Positions 1 to 5,152 of a DNA stretch of 5,152 bases are shown here, piece after piece. Every line of letters begins with the position of its first letter. Position 1 is the stretch's first letter. Made by a program: the position numbers and the translations under genes. This stretch comes from ANME-2 cluster archaeon (lineage in GTDB: Archaea; Halobacteriota; Methanosarcinia; Methanosarcinales; Methanocomedenaceae): positions 1 to 5,152 of the forward strand of contig JAMJFV010000141.1 in NCBI GenBank assembly GCA_023544495.1, read 5' to 3'. The notes under the pieces are model-generated. The model was given only the letters and a program-made list of their open reading frames with translations. It made no database searches and was not told where the DNA came from.

Positions 1-639
1 TACGGTCATGAGGCCGTACTTGTTCCAACAATGAAGACCGCACCTCCCCTGGACCATGATCCACTCAACATACTGTGCGCGAAAGTGGCTGCGGAAGAGG
101 TACAGTTCCTGATATTCTCAAGTACAATGGGTGTTGAGTATTTCTTTGACCAATGCAAACATGTGCCTGCTGGCATTGTCATGATAGCTGTTGGTCCAAA
201 GACTGCCGATGCCGTCTGCGATAAGGGATTTACCTGTGAGACCATACCTTCTTATTCCTCTGACCACTTCGCATCCCATCTGGGGTCCCGCATCAAAGGT
301 AAGACCGTGGGGGTGGTACGGCCTGATGTCCCCAATCCCCAGCTTGTGGAGTCGCTCACCTCGCTGGATGCACAGGTGGTCGAAGGTATAGCATACCGGC
401 TTTTGCCGTGTGGTCATGAATTTAAAGAAATCCTGCCGGATGTGGATGCTGTGATCTACACCAGCGGCAAGTCATTCATACTTTCAGGGGTATCAGGCGA
501 AGAACTGGAAGGCAAAATCGTGGTAGCCATTGGCCCAAAATGTGACGCTGTCATGAAACAAAAAGGTATCAAACCTGATATTACCGGAAATGGTACGCTG
601 GAAGGTTGTTTAACAGCCCTGGCACCTCATTCCAGATAG
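1..639 (+). CDS. hemD: Uroporphyrinogen-III synthase (HemD), 5' end cut by window edge
   Basis: Cytoplasmic enzyme that inverts ring D and closes hydroxymethylbilane to uroporphyrinogen III, the branch point to siroheme, cobalamin and coenzyme F430. The frame is open from base 1 (YGHEAVLVPTMKT...), so the ATG at 31 is internal and the true start lies upstream. The window holds 212 codons; the family usually has about 240-260, so roughly 30-45 N-terminal residues are missing. HemD landmarks occur in order: the FSSTMGVEYFF segment (about 112-144), AVGPKTADAV (187-216), the strand with YRLLP near 391-405, YTSGKSF (457-477), and near the C terminus AIGPKCDAVMKQKGIKPDI, the usual end-of-domain block. 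These reflect the two-lobed alpha/beta fold of the family. The stop is TAG at 637-639, overlapping the convergent ferredoxin gene by 13 bp. The upstream operon partners cannot be seen. The identification rests on motif order and is strong; the family is divergent in sequence. Confidence 0.9.
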   Translation, partial: YGHEAVLVPTMKTAPPLDHDPLNILCAKVAAEEVQFLIFSSTMGVEYFFDQCKHVPAGIVMIAVGPKTADAVCDKGFTCETIPSYSSDHFASHLGSRIKGKTVGVVRPDVPNPQLVESLTSLDAQVVEGIAYRLLPCGHEFKEILPDVDAVIYTSGKSFILSGVSGEELEGKIVVAIGPKCDAVMKQKGIKPDITGNGTLEGCLTALAPHSR

Positions 640-818
640 ATAAGGGCTTTGTTGGGACATATCTCTATACACCTGCCACACCGTGTGCATGTATCATAAT
701 CTATACGAACAACACCATCCACCCGGCACAGCGCTCCTTCCGGGCAGATAGTATCGCACTTATTACATTTGCGGCAGCCGTGAACCACCACATACCCGTC
801 TTTTTCCATGTATACCAT
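627..818 (-). CDS. Small 2[4Fe-4S] ferredoxin
   Basis: A 63-residue soluble electron carrier. Two complete cluster motifs are visible: C15-x2-C18-x2-C21-x3-C25-P and C44-x2-C47-x2-C50-x3-C54-P, the bacterial-type (clostridial) pattern in which each motif's last Cys normally serves the other cluster. An extra Cys31 follows the first motif. The chain ends nine residues after the second motif, so there is no additional domain. Its electron partner cannot be told from the sequence. The start is uncertain. An ATG at 911 would add 31 residues, but these would run through the palindromic control region and read nothing like a ferredoxin. ATG 818 is chosen; ATG 809 (MEKDGYVVV...) is equally possible, and neither has a strong Shine-Dalgarno. 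The gene is read divergently from the regulator at 934 and shares its promoter region. Its stop at 627-629 lies inside the hemD 3' end. Confidence 0.85.
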   Translation of the reverse strand: MVYMEKDGYVVVHGCRKCNKCDTICPEGALCRVDGVVRIDYDTCTRCGRCIEICPNKALIYLE

Positions 819-860
819 CAATAAACTATATAAGTGACCAGATCCATCATGACAATGGTT

Positions 861-884
861 TTGTACAAACTGTACAATATTGTA
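861..884. promoter_or_regulatory. Overlapping palindromes, probable operator
   Basis: TTGTACA (861-867), a 3-base spacer, and TGTACAA (871-877) form a perfect 7-bp inverted repeat. TACAATATTGTA (873-884) is a separate perfect 12-bp palindrome that shares the middle arm. The result is three TTGTA/TACAA half-sites packed in 24 bp, directly beside the TATA-like box at 883-890 and between two divergent genes, one of which encodes a winged-helix protein. The symmetry is plainly visible; its use as an operator, possibly for autoregulation, is inference. Confidence 0.55.
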
Positions 885-921
885 TTTAACATTTGCCACA
901 CAACCTGACAATCAAATTATC

Positions 922-927
922 GAGGAG
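922..927 (+). promoter_or_regulatory. Shine-Dalgarno site of the TrmB-like regulator
   Basis: GAGGAG lies six bases before ATG 934. It decides the start: the in-frame ATG at 880 has no such site and falls inside the palindromic control region. Confidence 0.8.
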
Positions 928-933
928 AAAAAA

Positions 934-1311
934 ATGCCCAGTTCAATACCTGAAATGATACACGGGAATTTCAATTGCAGTGATATTGCCAAATGTGTGC
1001 TGGGATTGAAAAGCCTTGACCTTGAAACGTACCGCCTGCTTGTACAGGAAGGGGCAAAGACTGCTGAAGAACTTGGTGAGTTGCTCAACAGGGAGCGCAG
1101 TACGGCTTACCGCGCACTTCAAAATCTCATGACTTGCGGATTGGTCTACAGGGAGACAAAGACCATAGAGGGCGGAGGATATTATTACATCTATAACGCA
1201 CTCGACCCCTGCAAGTTAAAAGAGATGGTTCAGGGCAATATCGACACCTGGCATGAGAAGATGAGTGCTTTGACCCGGGATATCGAGAAAGAGATTATGG
1301 AGAAGCCTTAG
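934..1311 (+). CDS. TrmB-like winged-helix transcriptional regulator
   Basis: A 125-residue DNA-binding protein. The start at 934 is set by the GAGGAG site; a longer reading from 880 is unlikely. Predicted layout: N-terminal segment 1-27, helix 1 at about 28-38 (LDLETYRLLVQ), helix 2 at about 43-51 (TAEELGELL), recognition helix about 55-67 (RSTAYRALQNLMT), then a wing at 70-87 with GGGYYYIY, and a C-terminal helix from about 94 to 122 that may mediate dimerisation. The LxxxTYxLL...RSTAYRALQNL pattern is typical of archaeal TrmB/Lrp-like helix-turn-helix domains. The protein lacks the large sugar-binding domain of classical TrmB, so any ligand is unknown. Four cysteines (15, 21, 68, 93), two of them in NCSDIAKC, leave room for redox or metal sensing, which is speculative. 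It is divergent from the ferredoxin and convergent with cobT, so it is probably transcribed alone. Target genes are unknown. Confidence 0.8.
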   Translation: MPSSIPEMIHGNFNCSDIAKCVLGLKSLDLETYRLLVQEGAKTAEELGELLNRERSTAYRALQNLMTCGLVYRETKTIEGGGYYYIYNALDPCKLKEMVQGNIDTWHEKMSALTRDIEKEIMEKP

Positions 1312-1336
1312 ATCTTCAGGTTCGTCGAAATAACAA

Positions 1337-2371
1337 TTAAACCCGGAATAACTGGTCGCAGATCTCTTCAACCTTTTCCCTTAACTCCTGCTGGCCCACA
1401 CCCATCATGCCTGCAGCGAACATGGCACCACCGGCGCCAACTCCTTCTTTTACCACACCTGATTCGTACATTCTAAGCCCGGGGTTCCTTGATACCTCAA
1501 AACCCGGGTCCACGACATGTGCGGCATATCCCAGTGCCGATACCGTGTCCAGAAAACTGGCAGTGTTATCCTGTGCCACATATTTTGTGGTAGCAATGGA
1601 CACATCAGCCGTTATACCTAACTGTTTGATAAGCGCGAGAACCGCCATCATCTGGGTGCCTCCTGCCAGTATTGATGTTGTACCTTCAAGCCCATCCACC
1701 AGACCGCAGACACACGCCATCATGGGGTCGCCGGTGCATTCAATGGCGCGCATCGGTTCATTTGACAGCCCTCCAAACGAGATGCCCACCCTTTCCATGG
1801 CTTGTGCCACTACCTGCTGTTTAATATCAACAGGATTGTGCAAATAACTGCTACTCACCCTACCATCTATACCAAGTGCCTGTAATACAGCCATAGCAGT
1901 AGTGGTGCCTCCGGGCACGCTTTCACCTATCACAACGAAGTCTGAAAAACGCTGTATCTGGCGTCCCAGTTCGAGCGCGTTATCATATATCAGGCCGGTA
2001 TCCACAACGGCATTACCTGTCCTGATATCGCCACCAGGCTTTGCGTCAACATCCAGCAGGGGTATCCGGGGACGGATGTGCAGTCCACTGTTGATGAACA
2101 TAAAAGGCATACCTGTAAGCTGCATGACAGCACGGGTGATCACTGCGGGTGTCGGACTGTTGCCGGTCATGGGAGGTTCTGTACTGCAAATAGTCCTGCC
2201 AAGTGTCACCAGTTCCGCATCGGCTGCCGGGGTGTAAGCGATGGCATCAGGTGACCTGCCTGCTGCTGAAACACCCGGGATCTTTGCGGTGTCGGTATTT
2301 GAAAGGACGCATAAAAATAAAGGGTGTTTTGCATTGAATGGTGGCAGTTCAGTTGATATCCAGTGGTCCAT
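1337..2371 (-). CDS. cobT: CobT-like nicotinate-nucleotide-dependent phosphoribosyltransferase
   Basis: A 344-residue archaeal CobT-family protein (the TIGR00303/UPF0284 type, as in M. jannaschii MJ1598). The family transfers phosphoribose from nicotinate mononucleotide to a lower-ligand base such as a benzimidazole, giving the alpha-ribazole phosphate used in cobamide assembly. Recognisable blocks: PLFLCVLSNTDTAKIPGVSAAG (17-38), the PPMTGNSPTPAVITRA block (66-81), GGDIRTGNAV (113-122), the glycine/threonine-rich loop GESVPGGTTTA (149-159), LAGGTQMMAVLALIK in the C-terminal half, and KEGVGAGGAMFAAGM (308-322). Glu309 in the last block probably matches the catalytic Glu of bacterial CobT (GEGSGAA-like motif); this is by motif resemblance, not alignment. 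Length is normal and the frame intact. The start at 2371 has a weak AGGA site (2378-2381) six bases upstream. It lies downstream of the second regulator on the same strand but 224 bp away, with its own TATA-like element. The actual base used is unknown. Confidence 0.87.
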   Translation of the reverse strand: MDHWISTELPPFNAKHPLFLCVLSNTDTAKIPGVSAAGRSPDAIAYTPAADAELVTLGRTICSTEPPMTGNSPTPAVITRAVMQLTGMPFMFINSGLHIRPRIPLLDVDAKPGGDIRTGNAVVDTGLIYDNALELGRQIQRFSDFVVIGESVPGGTTTAMAVLQALGIDGRVSSSYLHNPVDIKQQVVAQAMERVGISFGGLSNEPMRAIECTGDPMMACVCGLVDGLEGTTSILAGGTQMMAVLALIKQLGITADVSIATTKYVAQDNTASFLDTVSALGYAAHVVDPGFEVSRNPGLRMYESGVVKEGVGAGGAMFAAGMMGVGQQELREKVEEICDQLFRV

Positions 2372-2427
2372 AAGGTATCCTGCATTAAGGTATATGTTGT
2401 CAGGATAAATCTATTTCACGGATTACA

Positions 2428-2436
2428 TTAAATATA
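2428..2436 (-). promoter_or_regulatory. TATA-like box of cobT
   Basis: On the minus strand this reads TATATTTAA. It would place a transcription start near 2406, giving a leader of about 35 bases before ATG 2371, with AGGA at 2378-2381. This supports a separate cobT promoter rather than only read-through from the regulator gene upstream. It is inferred from spacing and composition. Confidence 0.45.
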
Positions 2437-2492
2437 TTGCGTATCTCCCGGTTGCGATTTAAAGGTGGGGGCAAATATCTGTTTTCATTGGA

Positions 2493-2583
2493 GCTATGAC
2501 AGTCACTTCGTTATAACAACTGCACCATGACAGTCACTTCGTCATAACATTCTCAGCGTTATAGCATTCATTGCGGTTATGAC
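2493..2583. repeat. Array of related dyad elements with a 23-bp direct repeat, upstream of cobT
   Basis: A 23-bp unit beginning ATGACAGTCACTTCGT occurs at 2496-2518 and again at 2527-2549 with one difference (T/C at position 17), 31 bp apart. Each unit starts with ATGAC and ends with GTTATAACA or GTCATAACA, so copy 2 carries perfect 5-bp inverted arms (ATGAC...GTCAT). Related 8-mers continue outside the units: GCTATGAC (2493-2500), GTTATAAC (2510-2517, a perfect palindrome), GTCATAAC (2541-2548), GTTATAGC (2558-2565) and GTTATGAC (2576-2583, the exact reverse complement of GTCATAAC). Element starts fall 14-18 bp apart. The array begins 12 bp past the stop of the minus-strand regulator and about 120 bp upstream of the cobT start. 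It could be a multi-site operator, or a structured RNA in the regulator's 3' region. No coding sequence fits it. Confidence 0.7.
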
Positions 2584-2595
2584 TTACACCATTTT

Positions 2596-2976
2596 TTATT
2601 TTTTAAAGTTGAGACCTTTCAGTTTTTCAATATTATGCAGGGTCTTTTCAGCTTCCTGCCGGGTTTTTTCTTCGAGATGGATCACGATTTCATTCATGGG
2701 AATGGCCAGTCTATATACTTTCATCGGCCTGCCCTTGCCTTCTTTTTTGATCTCCCTTTCTTCCAGCCATCCAAAGTTCCTCAGTTCCCTCATGGCAATA
2801 CTCACTTCTGGCTGTCTGAGCTCTGAACCCAGTTCAAGGTCCTTTGATGTGGCTTCATCGACATTTGCAAGATAAGCGAGTGTTGAAGCTACGTTACGTG
2901 ACATGTTAAGGTTGCGTAGAATGTCAATAAACTCAAGGTCATGGTCATCGAAAACTCTCACTTGTGAATGTCTCAT
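2596..2976 (-). CDS. Winged-helix transcriptional regulator next to polC
   Basis: A 126-residue predicted transcriptional regulator of a type common in archaea. Predicted layout: an N-terminal segment 1-24 that opens MRHSQVRVFDDHDLEFIDIL, helix 1 about 26-37 (SRNVASTLAYLA), helix 2 about 43-52, recognition helix about 55-68 (QPEVSIAMRELRNF), a basic wing at 70-90 with KKEGKGRPMKVYRL, and a charged C-terminal helix about 94-119, likely a dimerisation coil. The KGRP turn in the wing followed by VYRL is typical of archaeal winged-helix repressors. No ligand domain and no cysteines are present. ATG 2976 has GTGAT (2982-2986 on the plus strand) five bases upstream, a partial Shine-Dalgarno. It is divergent from polC across a 202-bp AT-rich spacer and precedes cobT on the same strand. 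It may regulate either neighbour or itself; this is inference from position. No symbol is assigned because the exact family member is not recognised. Confidence 0.8.
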   Translation of the reverse strand: MRHSQVRVFDDHDLEFIDILRNLNMSRNVASTLAYLANVDEATSKDLELGSELRQPEVSIAMRELRNFGWLEEREIKKEGKGRPMKVYRLAIPMNEIVIHLEEKTRQEAEKTLHNIEKLKGLNFKK

Positions 2977-3178
2977 AAAATATCACATCTTTTTTAATTG
3001 TTCACTTTCATATTTTTGTTATAATATAAATAGTTAATTCGAATAATAATATTTAATTCAAGTACTTTAAATACCTTATTGAATTTAACAGTTTTGTTAT
3101 ATATTTCTTCAGTGTTACTTATTGTAATATACTATTATTTACCTTGAAATCAATTCCCCATACCTGAAAGAGGTCCTT
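2977..3178. promoter_or_regulatory. AT-rich divergent promoter region, regulator / polC
   Basis: Spacer of 202 bp, markedly more AT-rich than the genes. For the minus-strand regulator, TATTTATATTAT (plus 3021-3032) would give a start near 3000 and a leader of about 24 bases. For polC, candidates are TTTAAATA (3066-3073), a close match to the archaeal consensus, TTATATAT (3097-3104), and a TAATATACT element near 3125-3133, which would give the shortest leader. Between them lie ATTCGAAT (3037-3044, perfect palindrome), ATTCAA (3056-3061) and TTGAAT (3079-3084), plus TTAATTCRA twice (3034, 3053) and TTTTGTTATA twice (3014, 3092). Promoter positions are inferred; in such AT-rich DNA some matches will be chance. 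Confidence 0.55.
3170..3174 (+). promoter_or_regulatory. Shine-Dalgarno site of polC
   Basis: GAGGT lies four bases before ATG 3179. It favours that start over the internal in-frame ATGs at 3206, 3221 and 3227. An in-frame TAA at 3125 rules out a longer protein. Confidence 0.7.
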
Positions 3179-5152
3179 ATGAAAGAAATAGCTGCAAGCC
3201 AGAGTATGCAAGAATACTTCATGTCAATGGAATCCAAACTCAATTCTGCCATTGAGATCGCAGCCAGGGCCAGGAGCAAAGGACTGGACCCAAAACCTGA
3301 TATTGAGATACCCCTGGCACAGGACCTGGCAGACAGGGTGGAAAAACTTATCGGTATAGAGGGAGTGGCACCACGTATCAGAGAACTGGAACAGAATATG
3401 AGCCGGGAAGAGGCAGCCCTGCATATTGGTGTGGATGTGGCCACGGGCAGGATACAGCCCTTTACCTCAGACACTCAGGCACTGGACGCAGCTGTCAGGG
3501 TATCGGTGGCGATGCTCACCGAAGGTGTGGTTGCGGCACCCATTGAAGGTATTGACAGGGTGGACATCGAGACCAATGCCGATGGTTCCAGGTTTGTCAG
3601 GATATATTATGCGGGACCTATCAGGAGCGCCGGTGGTACTGCACAGGCACTTTCAGTCCTTGTTGCTGATTTTGTCAGGCGCAGCATGGATATTGGACGG
3701 TACAGACCCACAAAGAATGAAGTTGACAGGTACGTAGAAGAGGTACAGTTATACCGACGTGTGGCAAGCCTGCAATATACTCCCAGCGAGGACGAGATTC
3801 GCCTGATCGTGGAGAATTGTCCTGTGTGCATAGACGGAGAGCCCACCGAAGATGCCGAAGTGGACGGTCACAGGGACCTTCCCCGTATCCCCACGAACAG
3901 GGTCAGGGGCGGGATGTGCCTGGTGATGGCCGAAGGACTGGCCCTGAAAGCACCAAAAATGAAAAAACATGTAACCAACCTCAACCTGGATGGCTGGGAT
4001 TGGCTGGATACCTTCATCAGTGGCGGGAAAAAGGACGATGATGTTGATGATAACGACGGTGTCAAGGTCAAACCAAAGGACAAATACCTGCAGGACCTGA
4101 TAGCAGGCAGGCCCGTGTTCTCCTATCCTTCCAGGCCGGGGGGATTCAGGTTACGGTACGGCCGTAGCAGGAACACCAGTTTTGCCGGTGGGGGGGTAAG
4201 CCCTGCCACCATGGTTCTGATGGATGATTTCCTGGCTCCAGGTACGCAGGTGAAAGTGGAACGGCCGGGCAAGGCACTGGGAATAGCACCCGTGGACAGT
4301 CTTGAAGGTCCAACGGTACGGCTGTTCAACGGTAACGTACTCAGGGTGGATTCCATGGAACAGGCTCGCCAGGTCAGGAGTTCCGTATCCCAGATACTGG
4401 ATATCGGCGAGTTGCTGATAAACTACGGAGATTTCCTTGAGAACAATCACCTGCTGATTCCTTCATCATACTGTTTTGAATGGTGGGTACAGGAACTGGA
4501 AACGGCGGCTGCTAATATGGGGAATGAGATACCGTATGAAGGATCACAACTCAATTTGCCTTCCGGTGCTATGGCACTGGAGCTATCTGATACATTCCAG
4601 GTTCCGCTTCATCCCCAATACACTTACCTGTGGCATGATGTCACCTCGCAGGACATTCTTGCACTCTCAACCTACGTGGAACACAATGCAACATATGAGA
4701 ACGGAGAACTGGTACTTCCCGTCAATAACACTATCAAACACATACTGGAAATGCTGCTGGTCCAGCACCGGGTACACAATAACAGGGTCCATATCGACCA
4801 GCCAGGACCGCTGGTCCGGTGCCTTGGTCTTGACGGATCCCTGCATCGTGTCAGGAATACTTCCGCAGATGAGAAGCCTGAACCAATGGACATGGTCAAC
4901 TACCTTGGCGGACTCACGATCAGGAAGCGTGCGCCGTACCGTATCGGTTCCCGGATGGGACGTCCTGAAAAATCGGATAAGCGCGAAATGAAACCCGCTC
5001 CCAACGTGTTGTTTCCTGTTGGTGATGCAGGGGGGCGTAAACGTTCCATGATAGAAGCAAAGAGCTATTCAAAATCATTCAAGGAAAACGTGGGTACCTT
5101 TGAGGTGGAGATCGATACCAGGGCCTGTACGAGATGCGGAGCGGCAACATTC
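3179..5152 (+). CDS. polC: DNA polymerase D (Pol II) large subunit DP2, 3' end cut by window edge
   Basis: Catalytic subunit of archaeal family-D replicative DNA polymerase, which works with the small exonuclease subunit DP1. The frame stays open for 658 codons to the last base; complete DP2 proteins are about 1,100-1,270 residues, so this is a little over half. Conserved DP2 blocks in order: EIPLAQDLADRVEKLIG near 43-59, EGVVAAPIEGI (115-125), YYAGPIRSAGGTAQALSVL (143-161), NCPVCIDGEPTE (213-224) followed by RDLPRIPTNRVRGGMCLV and EGLALKAPK (232-260), SRPGGFRLRYGRSRNTSFA (318-336), and RAPYRIGSRMGRPEKS (584-599). The last residues, C650-TR-C653-G, open a zinc-binding CxxC motif whose partner lies outside. 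The polymerase catalytic aspartates sit in the C-terminal half and are not in the window, so activity and any intein there cannot be judged. An acidic stretch at 284-302 (KKDDDVDDNDG) looks like a variable surface linker. The frame shows no stop, shift or insertion element. Confidence 0.97.
   Translation, partial: MKEIAASQSMQEYFMSMESKLNSAIEIAARARSKGLDPKPDIEIPLAQDLADRVEKLIGIEGVAPRIRELEQNMSREEAALHIGVDVATGRIQPFTSDTQALDAAVRVSVAMLTEGVVAAPIEGIDRVDIETNADGSRFVRIYYAGPIRSAGGTAQALSVLVADFVRRSMDIGRYRPTKNEVDRYVEEVQLYRRVASLQYTPSEDEIRLIVENCPVCIDGEPTEDAEVDGHRDLPRIPTNRVRGGMCLVMAEGLALKAPKMKKHVTNLNLDGWDWLDTFISGGKKDDDVDDNDGVKVKPKDKYLQDLIAGRPVFSYPSRPGGFRLRYGRSRNTSFAGGGVSPATMVLMDDFLAPGTQVKVERPGKALGIAPVDSLEGPTVRLFNGNVLRVDSMEQARQVRSSVSQILDIGELLINYGDFLENNHLLIPSSYCFEWWVQELETAAANMGNEIPYEGSQLNLPSGAMALELSDTFQVPLHPQYTYLWHDVTSQDILALSTYVEHNATYENGELVLPVNNTIKHILEMLLVQHRVHNNRVHIDQPGPLVRCLGLDGSLHRVRNTSADEKPEPMDMVNYLGGLTIRKRAPYRIGSRMGRPEKSDKREMKPAPNVLFPVGDAGGRKRSMIEAKSYSKSFKENVGTFEVEIDTRACTRCGAATF

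Larger units (their letters stand above)
819..933. promoter_or_regulatory. Divergent promoter region, ferredoxin / TrmB-like regulator
   Basis: This 115-bp intergenic stretch must carry the promoters of the minus-strand ferredoxin and the plus-strand regulator. On the plus strand, TATTTAAC at 883-890 is TATA-like and would place a start site near 912, about 20 bases before ATG 934. Read on the minus strand, the same element is GTTAAATA, which would start a ferredoxin transcript near 859. A second TATA-like element, CTATATAAG (826-834), reads as CTTATATAG on the minus strand, but it is very close to the ferredoxin start. Which box serves which gene is inferred from spacing only. Confidence 0.55.

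Noticed and set aside
819..911. Ferredoxin N-terminal extension from ATG 911
   Set aside because: The extra 31 residues would be encoded by the palindromic, AT-rich control region and match nothing expected ahead of a small 2[4Fe-4S] ferredoxin.
880..933. Earlier start of the TrmB-like regulator at ATG 880
   Set aside because: It would put the TATA-like box and the GAGGAG ribosome-binding site inside the coding sequence; ATG 934 has the correctly spaced site.
1407..1847. A 146-codon plus-strand open frame opposite cobT
   Set aside because: It is antisense to a well-conserved CobT-family protein, and its Ser/Pro/Thr-rich translation looks like a shadow of that gene; no ribosome-binding site was evident.
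2372..2400. TAAGGTAT direct repeat (2371-2378 and 2386-2393) at the cobT start as an operator
   Set aside because: It is an eight-base repeat with no dyad symmetry, overlapping the start codon; too little to separate from chance.
2496..2549. Short CRISPR array
   Set aside because: There are only two copies of a 23-bp unit with an 8-bp gap, no spacers of normal size, and no cas gene nearby. Regulatory or structural repeats explain it better.
4034..4084. The acidic Asp-rich insert in DP2 as a foreign insertion
   Set aside because: It is short and in frame, and sits between two conserved blocks at a point where DP2 proteins plausibly vary in length; an ordinary flexible linker is enough to explain it.
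4476..4991. A 171-codon open frame on the plus strand
   Set aside because: It lies wholly inside DP2 in another frame. The DP2 frame is intact and carries conserved family blocks here, while this translation shows no recognisable domain.

Overview
The window comes from a euryarchaeal chromosome, most likely a methanogen or a methane-oxidising relative close to Methanosarcinales. The main evidence is the first 658 codons of DP2, the large subunit of the archaea-only DNA polymerase D. It is supported by an archaeal CobT-type protein, a tetrapyrrole-pathway HemD, a small 2[4Fe-4S] ferredoxin, two compact winged-helix regulators, and AT-rich promoters with archaeal TATA-like boxes. Base composition is moderate inside genes and strongly AT-rich between them. 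The exact lineage cannot be fixed from this sequence alone.

Layout. (1) 1-639, plus: the 3' part of uroporphyrinogen-III synthase (hemD), cut by the left edge. (2) 627-818, minus: a 63-residue bacterial-type ferredoxin whose 3' end overlaps the hemD 3' end by 13 bp. (3) 819-933: a divergent control region with overlapping TTGTAC/GTACAA palindromes. (4) 934-1311, plus: a 125-residue TrmB-like winged-helix regulator. (5) 1337-2371, minus: a CobT-like nicotinate-nucleotide-dependent phosphoribosyltransferase, convergent with the regulator and 25 bp from it. (6) 2372-2595: intergenic DNA with the cobT promoter and an array of related ATGAC/GTTATAAC-type elements, including a 23-bp direct repeat. 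(7) 2596-2976, minus: a second winged-helix regulator of 126 residues. (8) 2977-3178: a very AT-rich divergent promoter. (9) 3179-5152, plus: polC (DP2), continuing past the right edge.

How the genes fit together. HemD makes uroporphyrinogen III, the common precursor of siroheme, cobalamin and F430. CobT activates the lower-ligand base of cobamides, so the two enzymes share a corrinoid/tetrapyrrole theme, although they are not in one operon. The two regulators each start next to a divergently read gene (ferredoxin and DP2) and each is bordered by dyad or repeat DNA, which makes local autoregulation a reasonable hypothesis. I found no mobile element, CRISPR array, RNA gene, or convincing new multi-gene system. 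The parts most worth a second look are the non-coding repeat clusters at 861-884 and 2493-2583.
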